Position numbers and translations under genes: made by a program. Shown piece by piece: positions 53,621 to 64,000 of a stretch of DNA of 64,000 nucleotides (its first letter is position 1; each line of letters begins with the position of its first letter). The DNA lies in assembly GCA_019347945.1 (NCBI GenBank), contig JAHWKK010000002.1, positions 62,001 through 126,000 on the forward strand, written 5' to 3'. The notes beneath the pieces are model-generated. The model saw only the letters and a list, made by a program, of their open reading frames with translations. It had not been told where the DNA came from and did not search any database. The stretch is from Acidobacteriota bacterium. Its GTDB lineage: Bacteria > Acidobacteriota > Thermoanaerobaculia > Gp7-AA8 > JAHWKK01.

Positions 53621-54406
53621 TCAGCCGAGTCTGGAACCACCCATCGCCGCGAGAATGCGCGCGCTGATCAGTTCGTAGCCTTCCGCGCTCGGATGAAAGC
53701 GATCAGTACCCAGGCGATCGGCCAAAACGAACAGATCGGCCGTCGGTACGACCACCGCCCGATGCTTCGACAGCCGGGTCGCAAGCATGGCATTCCACCG
53801 GGCGACCGCTCCGTCGATCATCCCGCTCTGCTCCCGCTTCTGGAACGGATTGTAGAGCCCGATCACGAAGAGTCGTGCCCCCGGGTTGATCCTTCGGATC
53901 TCCCCGACCACTGCCTCCACCCGCGACACGATCACCTCCGGGTCGACGTCGACGAGCTCGGCTCTCGAGCCCCTGCTCTCGCTGAAGACGTCATTGGCCC
54001 CGATCGAAACGACGATCAGATTGGCTTCTGCGAGAGAGCCGGCAGCCGCGCTTCCGAGACGGGCCTGAAGATCGGCTGTTTTCGACCCGTTGACACCGAG
54101 GTTCAGGACCCAGTCGACCGTGGCACCGCGGCTCTCGAGCATCTCGCGGAGATTTCCGCCAATACCTTTGCCGGACGCGTCTCCCGTACCCCTCGCGAGG
54201 GAATCACCCAGCAGCGCGATCCGCCATTCCGTCACCACTTCGCCGCCGAGCTGACCGGCGTTGCCCTCGGGCGCCGGCAGCTCTCCGACGGGTTGGCCGA
54301 CGTCTGCTCGCAGTCCCGCGATCAGGCCCCAGGAAAAAATCCCGGCCAGCGCGATCGAAACGACCACAGCGAGCCACTTCAGGGTCGAGGCGGGCGAAAT
54401 AGTCAT
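53621..54406 (-). CDS. SGNH/GDSL-family hydrolase
   Basis: 261 residues from ATG 54406. A membrane anchor LKWLAVVVSIALAGIFSWG is at the N-terminus. IALLGDSLARGTG holds the catalytic Ser, LNLGVNGSKTADL the Gly block, VVSIGANDVFSE the Asn, and TDRFHPSAEGYELIS the Asp-His pair. The substrate may be an acyl group on envelope glycan or lipid. It is divergent from the ABC transporter genes, with only 26 bp between the two starts. Confidence 0.88.
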   Translation of the reverse strand: MTISPASTLKWLAVVVSIALAGIFSWGLIAGLRADVGQPVGELPAPEGNAGQLGGEVVTEWRIALLGDSLARGTGDASGKGIGGNLREMLESRGATVDWVLNLGVNGSKTADLQARLGSAAAGSLAEANLIVVSIGANDVFSESRGSRAELVDVDPEVIVSRVEAVVGEIRRINPGARLFVIGLYNPFQKREQSGMIDGAVARWNAMLATRLSKHRAVVVPTADLFVLADRLGTDRFHPSAEGYELISARILAAMGGSRLG

Positions 54407-54432
54407 GCCGCTAGTGTACCTTTTGCACCGGC

Positions 54433-55365
54433 GTGGAGCCGGTGAGCGACAGGGCATCGCAGCATGTCCTCGAAGTGCGCGATCTGACACGGGTCATCCG
54501 TGGAAGGACGATCGTGGATTCTCTGACCTTCGATTTGCGCGAAGGCGAGGTCTTCGGCTTTCTCGGTCCGAACGGAGCGGGAAAGACGACGACAATCCGG
54601 ATGCTGGTGGGGTTGATCAAGCCGACTCGCGGCACCATCCGGATCAACGGCTATGATCTCGCGAAACACCACGACGACGCTCTCCGTCGAGTCGGCTGTA
54701 TCGTGGAGACACCAGACCTCTACAAGTTCATGACCGGACGCGAAAACCTCCGCCACTTCGCTCGAATGATCGGTCCGGTCGACGAAGGAACACTCGACGA
54801 AGTGGCCTCGCGTACGCGGATCGAGGGAAGGCTGGACGAAAAGGTCTCTACCTACTCGCTCGGTATGCGTCAGCGACTGGGGATCGCGATCTCTCTACTC
54901 GGCGAACCTTCGCTTCTGATTCTCGATGAGCCCGCCAACGGTCTCGATCCGGTGGGGATCAGGGAGATCAGGACCCTGGTGCGCACGCTTGCACGGGAAC
55001 GGGGAGTCACGGTTTTTGTCTCGAGTCATCTTCTCGGAGAAATTCAGATGATGTGCGACAGGGTGGGGATCATCCACCGCGGACGGATCGTGCGACTCGA
55101 CACGGTCGACAATCTCGTCGGAGCAAAGACGATTTTTCGCGTCGAGACCAACGACACGGTCGCTGCATCCCGCATACTCGAAGCGACAGGTTACGCGTTC
55201 GTTTCGCATGACGGCTCGATCGACGTCGATGCCCCCATCGAGCTGCGCGCGGAACTGATCGAATCGCTCGTCTCCGGAGGTGCGCCGGTATCCTCGGCAT
55301 ATGCGGTGAACCCCACCCTCGAGGAGCTTTTTCTCGAGAGCACCGAGGAGACGACCGTCCAATGA
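54433..55365 (+). CDS. ABC transporter ATP-binding protein
   Basis: 310 residues. The Walker A is GPNGAGKTTTIRMLVG, signature YSLGMRQRLGIA, Walker B LLILDEPANGLDP and switch VFVSSHLLG. It resembles the drug/lantibiotic-type export ATPases such as BcrA/NatA. The last 80 residues form the usual C-terminal beta region of this class. GTG 54433; GTG 54442 is another option. The permease overlaps by 4 bp, so a two-gene exporter is encoded. Confidence 0.93.
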   Translation: MEPVSDRASQHVLEVRDLTRVIRGRTIVDSLTFDLREGEVFGFLGPNGAGKTTTIRMLVGLIKPTRGTIRINGYDLAKHHDDALRRVGCIVETPDLYKFMTGRENLRHFARMIGPVDEGTLDEVASRTRIEGRLDEKVSTYSLGMRQRLGIAISLLGEPSLLILDEPANGLDPVGIREIRTLVRTLARERGVTVFVSSHLLGEIQMMCDRVGIIHRGRIVRLDTVDNLVGAKTIFRVETNDTVAASRILEATGYAFVSHDGSIDVDAPIELRAELIESLVSGGAPVSSAYAVNPTLEELFLESTEETTVQ

Positions 55366-56342
55366 TCCTCGCGCGACTGTTCGAGAACGAGATCCTGAAA
55401 CTGTGGCGGCGCCGGCGCGTTCTGATCGTTTTCGCGATCATGACGGCGATCATTTCGATCGTCGCCTTCGGACAGTACCGCCAGCTGCAGCGCCAGCCGG
55501 ATCGCAACTGGCGGATCCAGACCCAGGAACGTCTCGCCCGAATCGAGAACCGGCTCAGGCGTCCCGACACGAATCCATCATGGGCGCGCGCTCTTCGAGC
55601 GGAGTCGAGCCGGCTGCAGTTCCACCTCGAGCGAGGCATCGATCCCGAGAGGCCGACCGCGCCGTTCTTCGCTCGTCACTTCGCGGACGCGGCCGGATAT
55701 CTGCTGCTTCCACTGCTGATCGCAATTCTCGCGAGTGACATCGTGTCGGCCGAGAAGAGCGAAGGTACCGATCGGTTGCTCCTCACGCGCCCCGTTCGAC
55801 GATGGAAGGTGCTCTTCTCGAAGCTTCTGGCTCTGGTCTTCTACACGACTCTCGTCCTCGCGATCGGCGGTCTTCTCGCCTGGCTCATCTCCTCGCTGGC
55901 ACTCGATCCGAGGGGTTGGGAGGCGCCGACGTTCACGGGATTCCAGGTCTCGGAAGAGGGAGTGGAGACGTCGGCAGTCCGCCAGTTGCCTCTCTGGCTC
56001 GATCTCGTCATCGCGTACGGACTCGAGTGGTTCGCTCTGCTGACCGTCGCCGTCATCTCGCTGATGCTCTCGGTCCTGTTCCGTTCGAGCGCCGCTTCGA
56101 TCGGAACGATGATGGCCTTCCTGATCGCCGGGACCATTCTGACGAGAATCAGCCCCGACTGGACGGCCGGGAAATACCTCTTCGTCAGCGGGCTGCCGAT
56201 GGCTGCCTATTACTCCGGCCAGGCTCCTCCCTATCCGGGAATGCCTCTGACCTTCTGCGCCTCACTTCTGGCCATCTGGGCCGCAGCCGCTCTCGCCACC
56301 GCCTTCATCGTCTTCACCCGCCAGGACATGATGGGCGCCTGA
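55362..56342 (+). CDS. ABC-2 type transporter permease
   Basis: 326 residues. The N-terminal helix RRRVLIVFAIMTAIISIVAFG is followed by a periplasmic loop of about 110 residues, then helices YLLLPLLIAILASDIV, LALVFYTTLVLAIGGLLAWLI, EWFALLTVAVISLMLSVLF and FCASLLAIWAAAALATAFIVF. SAEKSEGTDRLLLTRPVRRW is the coupling motif typical for ABC-2 permeases. Substrate unknown. It overlaps the ATPase gene by ATGA. Confidence 0.9.
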   Translation: MILARLFENEILKLWRRRRVLIVFAIMTAIISIVAFGQYRQLQRQPDRNWRIQTQERLARIENRLRRPDTNPSWARALRAESSRLQFHLERGIDPERPTAPFFARHFADAAGYLLLPLLIAILASDIVSAEKSEGTDRLLLTRPVRRWKVLFSKLLALVFYTTLVLAIGGLLAWLISSLALDPRGWEAPTFTGFQVSEEGVETSAVRQLPLWLDLVIAYGLEWFALLTVAVISLMLSVLFRSSAASIGTMMAFLIAGTILTRISPDWTAGKYLFVSGLPMAAYYSGQAPPYPGMPLTFCASLLAIWAAAALATAFIVFTRQDMMGA

Positions 56343-56372
56343 GACCGAAACGAAAAATACCTACCGCGCCGC

Positions 56373-57083
56373 TCAGTTCGCTTTCTTTTCCTTGTCCTTC
56401 TCCAGACCGATGTAGCGGTAACCGACCTTAGCAACTCCGTGGATGATCTCGTCAGTCGTGTCGGTCGCCCCCTGCAGCTTGCGACGAAGACGCGTCACGT
56501 GGGTGTCGACGGTACGGCTGGAGAGGTTCAGATCGACTCGATAGTTCCAGACCCGCGAGAGCAGCTCGTCGCGCGGTACCACGCGATCCCGGTTCCGGAA
56601 CAGATAGAGCAGCAGATCGAACTCCTTCGGCGAGAGCTTCAGCTCCTGCCCCCCGGCCCAGGCCTCCCGCGTGTCCGGGTCCATCCTCACGAGATCGTCT
56701 TCGTAGCTCTCCTTCTTCTCCCCTTCGGTGCGACGAAGCACCGCAGCGATCCGGGCAAAGACCTCCTGCAAACCGAAGGGCTTGGTGACGTAGTCATCGG
56801 CGCCACCCCGAAGGCCGCGTACCTTGTCCGTCTCCGCGCCCCGGGCAGTCAGCAGGATCACCGGGACCTTGGAGTACCTCCGGATCTCGTCCAGGACCTC
56901 GAATCCGCTTTTTTTGGGAAGCATCAGATCGAGGAGCACGAGATCGGGCGACTCGGAATGGAAGAGTTGAATCGCTTCCTCCCCATCCTTCGCCTGAAGC
57001 GTCTCGTACTGCTCGAGTCTGAGATTGATCTCGAGCCCCTGTCTCAGGCCCGCGTCATCTTCGACGATCAGTACTTTTGTCAT
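56373..57083 (-). CDS. OmpR-family response regulator
   Basis: 236 residues. Receiver: VEDDAGLRQGL acidic pair, LVLLDLMLPKKSGFE with the phospho-aspartate, TARG threonine, YVTKPFGLQE lysine. Effector: winged helix near residues 130-225 with LKLSPKEFDLLLYLFRNRDRVVPRDELLSRVWNY and RTVDTHVTRLRRKL. It is translationally coupled to the kinase (ATGA). The target genes are not known; the ABC exporter next to it is one candidate. Confidence 0.95.
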   Translation of the reverse strand: MTKVLIVEDDAGLRQGLEINLRLEQYETLQAKDGEEAIQLFHSESPDLVLLDLMLPKKSGFEVLDEIRRYSKVPVILLTARGAETDKVRGLRGGADDYVTKPFGLQEVFARIAAVLRRTEGEKKESYEDDLVRMDPDTREAWAGGQELKLSPKEFDLLLYLFRNRDRVVPRDELLSRVWNYRVDLNLSSRTVDTHVTRLRRKLQGATDTTDEIIHGVAKVGYRYIGLEKDKEKKAN

Positions 57084-58612
57084 CCCGCGTCAACCTCCGG
57101 GGAGAGTTTACCCCGAGGAACATCGTCGACGACACCCGGCGGGCCTGCGGTTCTCGGAAACATCATGGTAAATGTCGAGCCGGAGCCCTTCTTCGAGCGG
57201 ACCTCCATCTTGCCGCCGTGCGCCCTCACGATCTCGCGAACCAGTGTCAGGCCGAGCCCGGCGCCACGAACCATGGCGATATCGGAGAACTCGGCGCGGT
57301 AATAGGGATCGAAAATTCTTCCCAGCTCCGCTTCATCCAGCCCGACTCCCTCATCCTCGACTGAGATTCTCACGCTGTCCGGGGTCTGGCTCAGCGTCAC
57401 GGCGATCTTTCCCTGATCGGGGGAGTACTTGACGGCGTTGTCGATCAGGTTGAGCAGGGCTCGCGAGATCGCCTCACGATCCCAGTCCTGCTCGCCGACC
57501 GAGTCGTCCACGTCGAGCTCCACGCTGAAGCCCTTGCTCTCGATCCAGGATGTGTAATCGCTCAGAAGCGATCGAATCAGATCCGCCGGGCGAGCCGGAG
57601 CCCTGACGAGTTTGACTCCCTCGGCATCGAGCCGTGCCACATCGAGAACGTTCTCGACCAGGTGTGAAAGCAGCATCGTTTCGCGATGAATCGCGTTGCG
57701 GATGTCTCCACGCTGCTCGGAGCTCAGCTCCTCATCGCGGTCGAGCGTCTCGATTCCGAGGCGGATCATCGACAGCGGCGTTCTCAGCTCGTGACTCACG
57801 TTCGCAACCAGCGCTTCGCGAAGTCTCACCGCATTCCGCTCCTCGGTCAGACTCTTCAGGATCAGACTGCCTGCGAGCAGCAGAAGAAACAGAGCGATCA
57901 GTGCCGTCGAAATGCTGACGAAACGAGGATTCTGAAAGCCCGAGCCGGAGAACCGGTCGTCGATCGACGCACGGACTGCCCAGCCTTCCAGCGGAGGCTG
58001 CAATGGAACGGTCACCGCATAGCCGGATCCGGACGATTCGAACCGCCCCTCCGTCAGCTCCGCCGTCACGATCTCGACCGTCGACCGCCGGCGGATCTCC
58101 TCCGCATCGCGCGATCCCTCGCCATGGGTATCCTCCACATCGATCAGCGCGTCACCCCGGGCGATTCTGAGCAACAGCTCCCTGTCGAATTTATACCGGA
58201 CAGCCCCGCCAGCCGAGTAGAACTCACCGTCTTCGCTCTCCGATGACGAGCGCCGCCGGCTGACGTAAACCGAGCCGGATGGATCGCCATCAGGGAGCCA
58301 GATCGCCGAGATGACCCAGGGATGCCTGTCGATCCAGGCGTTCATCTCGTCGTAGCCCACCGAGCCGCTTTCCGACTCGACCTCCCGCCAGTCGGCGGCG
58401 GCCGAGTTGATCATCCTTGCGGCATCGGCATCCACGCGCCGCGCCGCGATCTCGGCGGCGCTGTGAAGGTACTCCACCGTGAACGATTCGAGTCCTCGCT
58501 CCATCTTCGTGGCGACGCGCACGGATACCCATGAGAGCGTCACGAAAACCACGGAGACGATCGCGAATGCGAGTACGACCGAGACTCGCCGATCAGGAGC
58601 AAGGCGCGGCAT
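57080..58612 (-). CDS. Sensor histidine kinase
   Basis: 510 residues. Helix one near 11-30 (VVLAFAIVSVVFVTLSW), a periplasmic region of about 200 residues, helix two near 232-252 (ISTALIALFLLLLAGSLIL), and no HAMP domain between it and the kinase core. HisKA: ALVANVSHELRTPLSMIRLGIETL. HATPase: LLNLIDNAVKYS, VEDEGVGLDEAEL, GAGLGLTLVREIVRAHGG, and GSGSTFTMMFP. The sensor part is unlike families I know. It pairs with the downstream response regulator. Confidence 0.95.
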   Translation of the reverse strand: MPRLAPDRRVSVVLAFAIVSVVFVTLSWVSVRVATKMERGLESFTVEYLHSAAEIAARRVDADAARMINSAAADWREVESESGSVGYDEMNAWIDRHPWVISAIWLPDGDPSGSVYVSRRRSSSESEDGEFYSAGGAVRYKFDRELLLRIARGDALIDVEDTHGEGSRDAEEIRRRSTVEIVTAELTEGRFESSGSGYAVTVPLQPPLEGWAVRASIDDRFSGSGFQNPRFVSISTALIALFLLLLAGSLILKSLTEERNAVRLREALVANVSHELRTPLSMIRLGIETLDRDEELSSEQRGDIRNAIHRETMLLSHLVENVLDVARLDAEGVKLVRAPARPADLIRSLLSDYTSWIESKGFSVELDVDDSVGEQDWDREAISRALLNLIDNAVKYSPDQGKIAVTLSQTPDSVRISVEDEGVGLDEAELGRIFDPYYRAEFSDIAMVRGAGLGLTLVREIVRAHGGKMEVRSKKGSGSTFTMMFPRTAGPPGVVDDVPRGKLSPEVDAG

Positions 58613-58625
58613 GACGCCTCAAAGT

Positions 58626-59120
58626 CTAATGGCCTTCGGAGTCGTCGTGCTGCTTCGCCAGGTGATTGGCGACGATCTGCTCGATCCGCTCCGGGGGGAG
58701 GGGTGCAAGCCGGGCGTGAAGCCGCAGAAGCTCACCGAGCCGGACGACGACGATGGTCAGATCCCGTCCGTTGTCCCGGGGGTTGAGATAGCGCTTGATC
58801 TGTGAAGGACTCTTTCCCCGGCAATCGTGACCGTTGATCCCGATGATGCGATCGCCTGCGTCGAGCCCCGCCCTCTCCGCCGGACTCTCCTCGTCGACGT
58901 CCGTGATGACGGTCCCCCAGCGACCGGGCGCGAGGGTGACCCCGAGATACATCTTGTCGGCGAGAATTGATCGCATCTGCGCTTCGCACTCATGGGCGGG
59001 CGCCTTACACTTCCTGCCTTCTGCACCCACCGGGCTCGACATTGCCGCGAGCACAACCAGCACGCCTGCGAGCCGGCCCTGACGATTGACGTTCATCAAC
59101 CCTGCAAAGGATCGCATCAA
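58626..59120 (-). CDS. Small secreted PDZ-domain protein
   Basis: 164 residues. A signal peptide (RLAGVLVVLAAMSSPVGAEG) is followed by KCKAPAHECEAQM with two cysteines, and a PDZ domain from about 57 to 130: YLGVTLAPGRWGTVITDVDEESPAERAGLDAGDRIIGINGH. There is no protease domain. It may be an adaptor in the periplasm. ATGs at 59120, 59117 and 59096 are all possible starts. It lies 13 bp before the kinase gene on the same strand and could be a part of its signalling. Confidence 0.8.
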   Translation of the reverse strand: MMRSFAGLMNVNRQGRLAGVLVVLAAMSSPVGAEGRKCKAPAHECEAQMRSILADKMYLGVTLAPGRWGTVITDVDEESPAERAGLDAGDRIIGINGHDCRGKSPSQIKRYLNPRDNGRDLTIVVVRLGELLRLHARLAPLPPERIEQIVANHLAKQHDDSEGH

Positions 59121-59133
59121 ACAGTTTCATTCC

Positions 59134-59170
59134 GATTTTGGCATTCCGCGGGGTGACGGAACGCAAAATC
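59134..59170. repeat. Inverted repeat between uvrA and PDZ gene
   Basis: GATTTTG-GC-ATTCCG and CGGAA-CG-CAAAATC form a 12-bp stem with a central mismatch, in the 55-bp spacer after uvrA. It may end or process the uvrA transcript; a clean U-run is lacking on the minus side. Confidence 0.45.
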
Positions 59171-59175
59171 CTCAT

Positions 59176-62010
<2,835 letters not shown>

Positions 62011-62066
62011 GGACACGTCACCCAACGTGAGTCTCGGGGCGACCATTTCCGGTACCTAAAAGACAG

Positions 62067-62093
62067 AAAGGCGGGGCCCCGGCCACGCCTTTT
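62067..62093 (-). terminator. Probable terminator after tsf
   Basis: AAAGGCG/CGCCTTT stem around GGGGCCCCGGCC-type pairs, followed on the minus strand by CTGTCTTTT. It separates tsf from uvrA, although some read-through may occur. Confidence 0.6.
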
Positions 62094-62119
62094 CAGTCTG
62101 ATCGATGTGATTCAGCGGA

Positions 62120-63037
62120 TCAGGCGCCGACCTGCTTCGCGACTTCCTCCGCGAAGTTCTCTGCGCGCTTCTCGAGCCCTTCGCCGAGCTTGAAGCGGGT
62201 GAAGGTGAGGATCTCGCCCTTGCCCCCGAGCTCCTTCCCCTTGCTCTCGACGTACTTGCCCACCGTTTTCGACTCGTCCTTGACGAACTCCTGCTCGACC
62301 AGCACGACTTCCTGGTACCACTTCTCGAGCTTGCCGGAGACGATCTTGTCGACGAACTCGGCCGGCCGCCCCGAGGCGAGCGCCTGGGTCTTCGCGATGT
62401 CCCGCTCGTTGGCCAGGACGTCGTCGGTGACCTCGGATCTCGTCGTGAAGCGCGGATCGAGCGCCGCGGCATGCATCGCCACGTCCGTCGCAACGGTTTT
62501 CCACTCTTCGGCATCGCCGCCTTCGTGCTTCAGCTTGACGAGCACGCCGACGCGGCCGTTCGAGTGAAGGTACGAGCCGATGACCTCATCATCCTTCGCC
62601 TCGAATCGCTCGAAGCGGCGGAGCGAGATGTTTTCGCCGATCTTCGCGATCTTCGAGCTGATCTCCTCGCGGAAGGTCTGGCCACCGGGCCCTTTGGCAT
62701 CCAGCACCTGCTCGACGTTCTGGTAATCGTTGTCGAGGATCGCCTTCGTCAGGCTCTGGAGAAGCGCCTGGAAATCGTCGTTCCGAGCGACGAAGTCGGT
62801 CTCGCAGTTGAGCTCGACCATCGCGGCCTCGCGGTCGCGGGCCTCGATCGAGATCAGGCCCTCGCTCGTGATCCGGCCCGCCTTCTTGTTGGCTGCGGCG
62901 AGACCCTTCTTCCGAAGGATCGTGACCGCCTCTTCCATGTCGCCGTTCGACTCGACGAGTGCCTTCTTGCAGTCGAGCATTCCCGCGCCCGTACGCTCGC
63001 GCAGGTCGCGGATCATGTCAGCAGTGACGTCTGCCAT
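62120..63037 (-). CDS. tsf: Translation elongation factor Ts
   Basis: 305 residues from ATG 63037 with AGGAGG seven bases upstream. DMIRDLRERTGAGMLDCKKAL is the N-terminal signature; TDFVARNDDFQAL the core TDFV motif; the remainder matches the two subdomains. It reloads EF-Tu with GTP. Open frame upstream to 63625 covers rpsB and is not used. rpsB lies 88 bp before. Confidence 0.97.
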   Translation of the reverse strand: MADVTADMIRDLRERTGAGMLDCKKALVESNGDMEEAVTILRKKGLAAANKKAGRITSEGLISIEARDREAAMVELNCETDFVARNDDFQALLQSLTKAILDNDYQNVEQVLDAKGPGGQTFREEISSKIAKIGENISLRRFERFEAKDDEVIGSYLHSNGRVGVLVKLKHEGGDAEEWKTVATDVAMHAAALDPRFTTRSEVTDDVLANERDIAKTQALASGRPAEFVDKIVSGKLEKWYQEVVLVEQEFVKDESKTVGKYVESKGKELGGKGEILTFTRFKLGEGLEKRAENFAEEVAKQVGA

Positions 63038-63125
63038 TGGTATACCTCCTGGGGTTGGGAAGCGGGCGGGTCTTCGGAATCGAGACCCGCCCGGAGTTCG
63101 CGTTGTGGAGTGGAGCGCCGCCGGC

Positions 63126-63920
<795 letters not shown>

Positions 63921-63946
63921 TGGATCCTCCTGAAAATTTGATTGAT

Positions 63947-63981
63947 GAGAAAAAAGAGACAGGGATGGACGCCCATCCCTG
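63947..63981 (-). terminator. Hairpin with U-run upstream of rpsB
   Basis: CAGGGATGG-ACGC-CCATCCCTG forms a perfect 9-bp stem and is followed on the minus strand by GTCTCTTTTTTC. It could end an upstream transcript (rpsI is the common neighbour but is outside the window) or act as a leader that regulates rpsB-tsf. Confidence 0.7.
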
Positions 63982-64000
63982 CCCCGGTTTTACACGATCT

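Noticed and set aside
52822-53640. 272-codon minus-strand alternative to the lytic transglycosylase
   Set aside because: No motif; the neighbouring frame has the SLT catalytic motifs.

Overview
The window is GC-rich, gene-dense bacterial chromosome. I find about 66 protein genes, four tRNA genes, one probable non-coding RNA and a few repeat patches. There is no transposase, phage gene or CRISPR array. LpxC and a complete Tol-Pal system point to a Gram-negative cell with an outer membrane. An HspR-type repressor beside dnaK, a fused nuoCD gene, GatB, and a deep-branching mix of housekeeping genes would fit Acidobacteriota (for example the Thermoanaerobaculia side) or a relative. That placement is inference and rests on no marker-gene tree.

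Layout. 1-3.4 kb: the end of one family 2 glycosyltransferase, a YfhO-type membrane protein and a second family 2 glycosyltransferase. 3.4-11.1 kb, minus strand: an HD-GYP protein and smpB, then archaeal-type GAPDH, accD, a PAP2 membrane protein, folC and glyA, the middle four tightly packed or overlapping. 11.2-14.8 kb: lpxC, an unknown protein, a glycosyltransferase and a Nudix hydrolase, the last three linked by 4-bp overlaps. 14.8-18.7 kb, minus strand: dnaK, hspR, an unusual sigma factor with two region-4-like domains, and a small unknown protein. 18.8-26.8 kb: a BI-1 family membrane protein, a lipoprotein, tRNA-Asp, a CDP-alcohol phosphatidyltransferase, a GalT-like protein, a rhomboid protease, dnaG and rpoD, then a strongly predicted structured RNA and tRNA-Leu. 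26.8-27.2 kb: an inverted and tandem repeat patch.

27.2-34.2 kb: acyl-CoA dehydrogenase, Mrp ATPase, a LOG protein, Fpg, a ferredoxin-NADP reductase and an M48 protease. 34.4-37.4 kb: nuoB-nuoCD-nuoI only, that is, the quinone-module subunits of complex I. 37.5-42.0 kb: PilZ protein, AI-2E family permease, Ca/Na exchanger, gatB, tRNA-Arg. 42.1-47.1 kb: tolQ-tolR-tolA-tolB-pal-cpoB, then rpsT. 47.1-47.4 kb: a second dispersed-repeat patch. 47.4-51.6 kb, minus strand: zinc-ribbon protein, yggS, yggT, divIVA, hutI, ftsB-like, preceded by a CAU tRNA. 51.6-54.4 kb: SGNH hydrolase, lytic transglycosylase and LysM protein. 54.4-59.1 kb: an ABC exporter, a two-component system and a PDZ protein. 59.2-64 kb: rpsB, tsf and uvrA.

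The parts worth most attention are the sigma factor with a second region-4-like domain in the dnaK-hspR operon, the structured RNA after rpoD, the archaeal-type GAPDH inside a fatty acid/folate operon, and the isolated nuoB-CD-I cluster. Several genes use TTG, GTG or probably CTG starts, so starts were set by Shine-Dalgarno sequences, family N-termini and overlaps.
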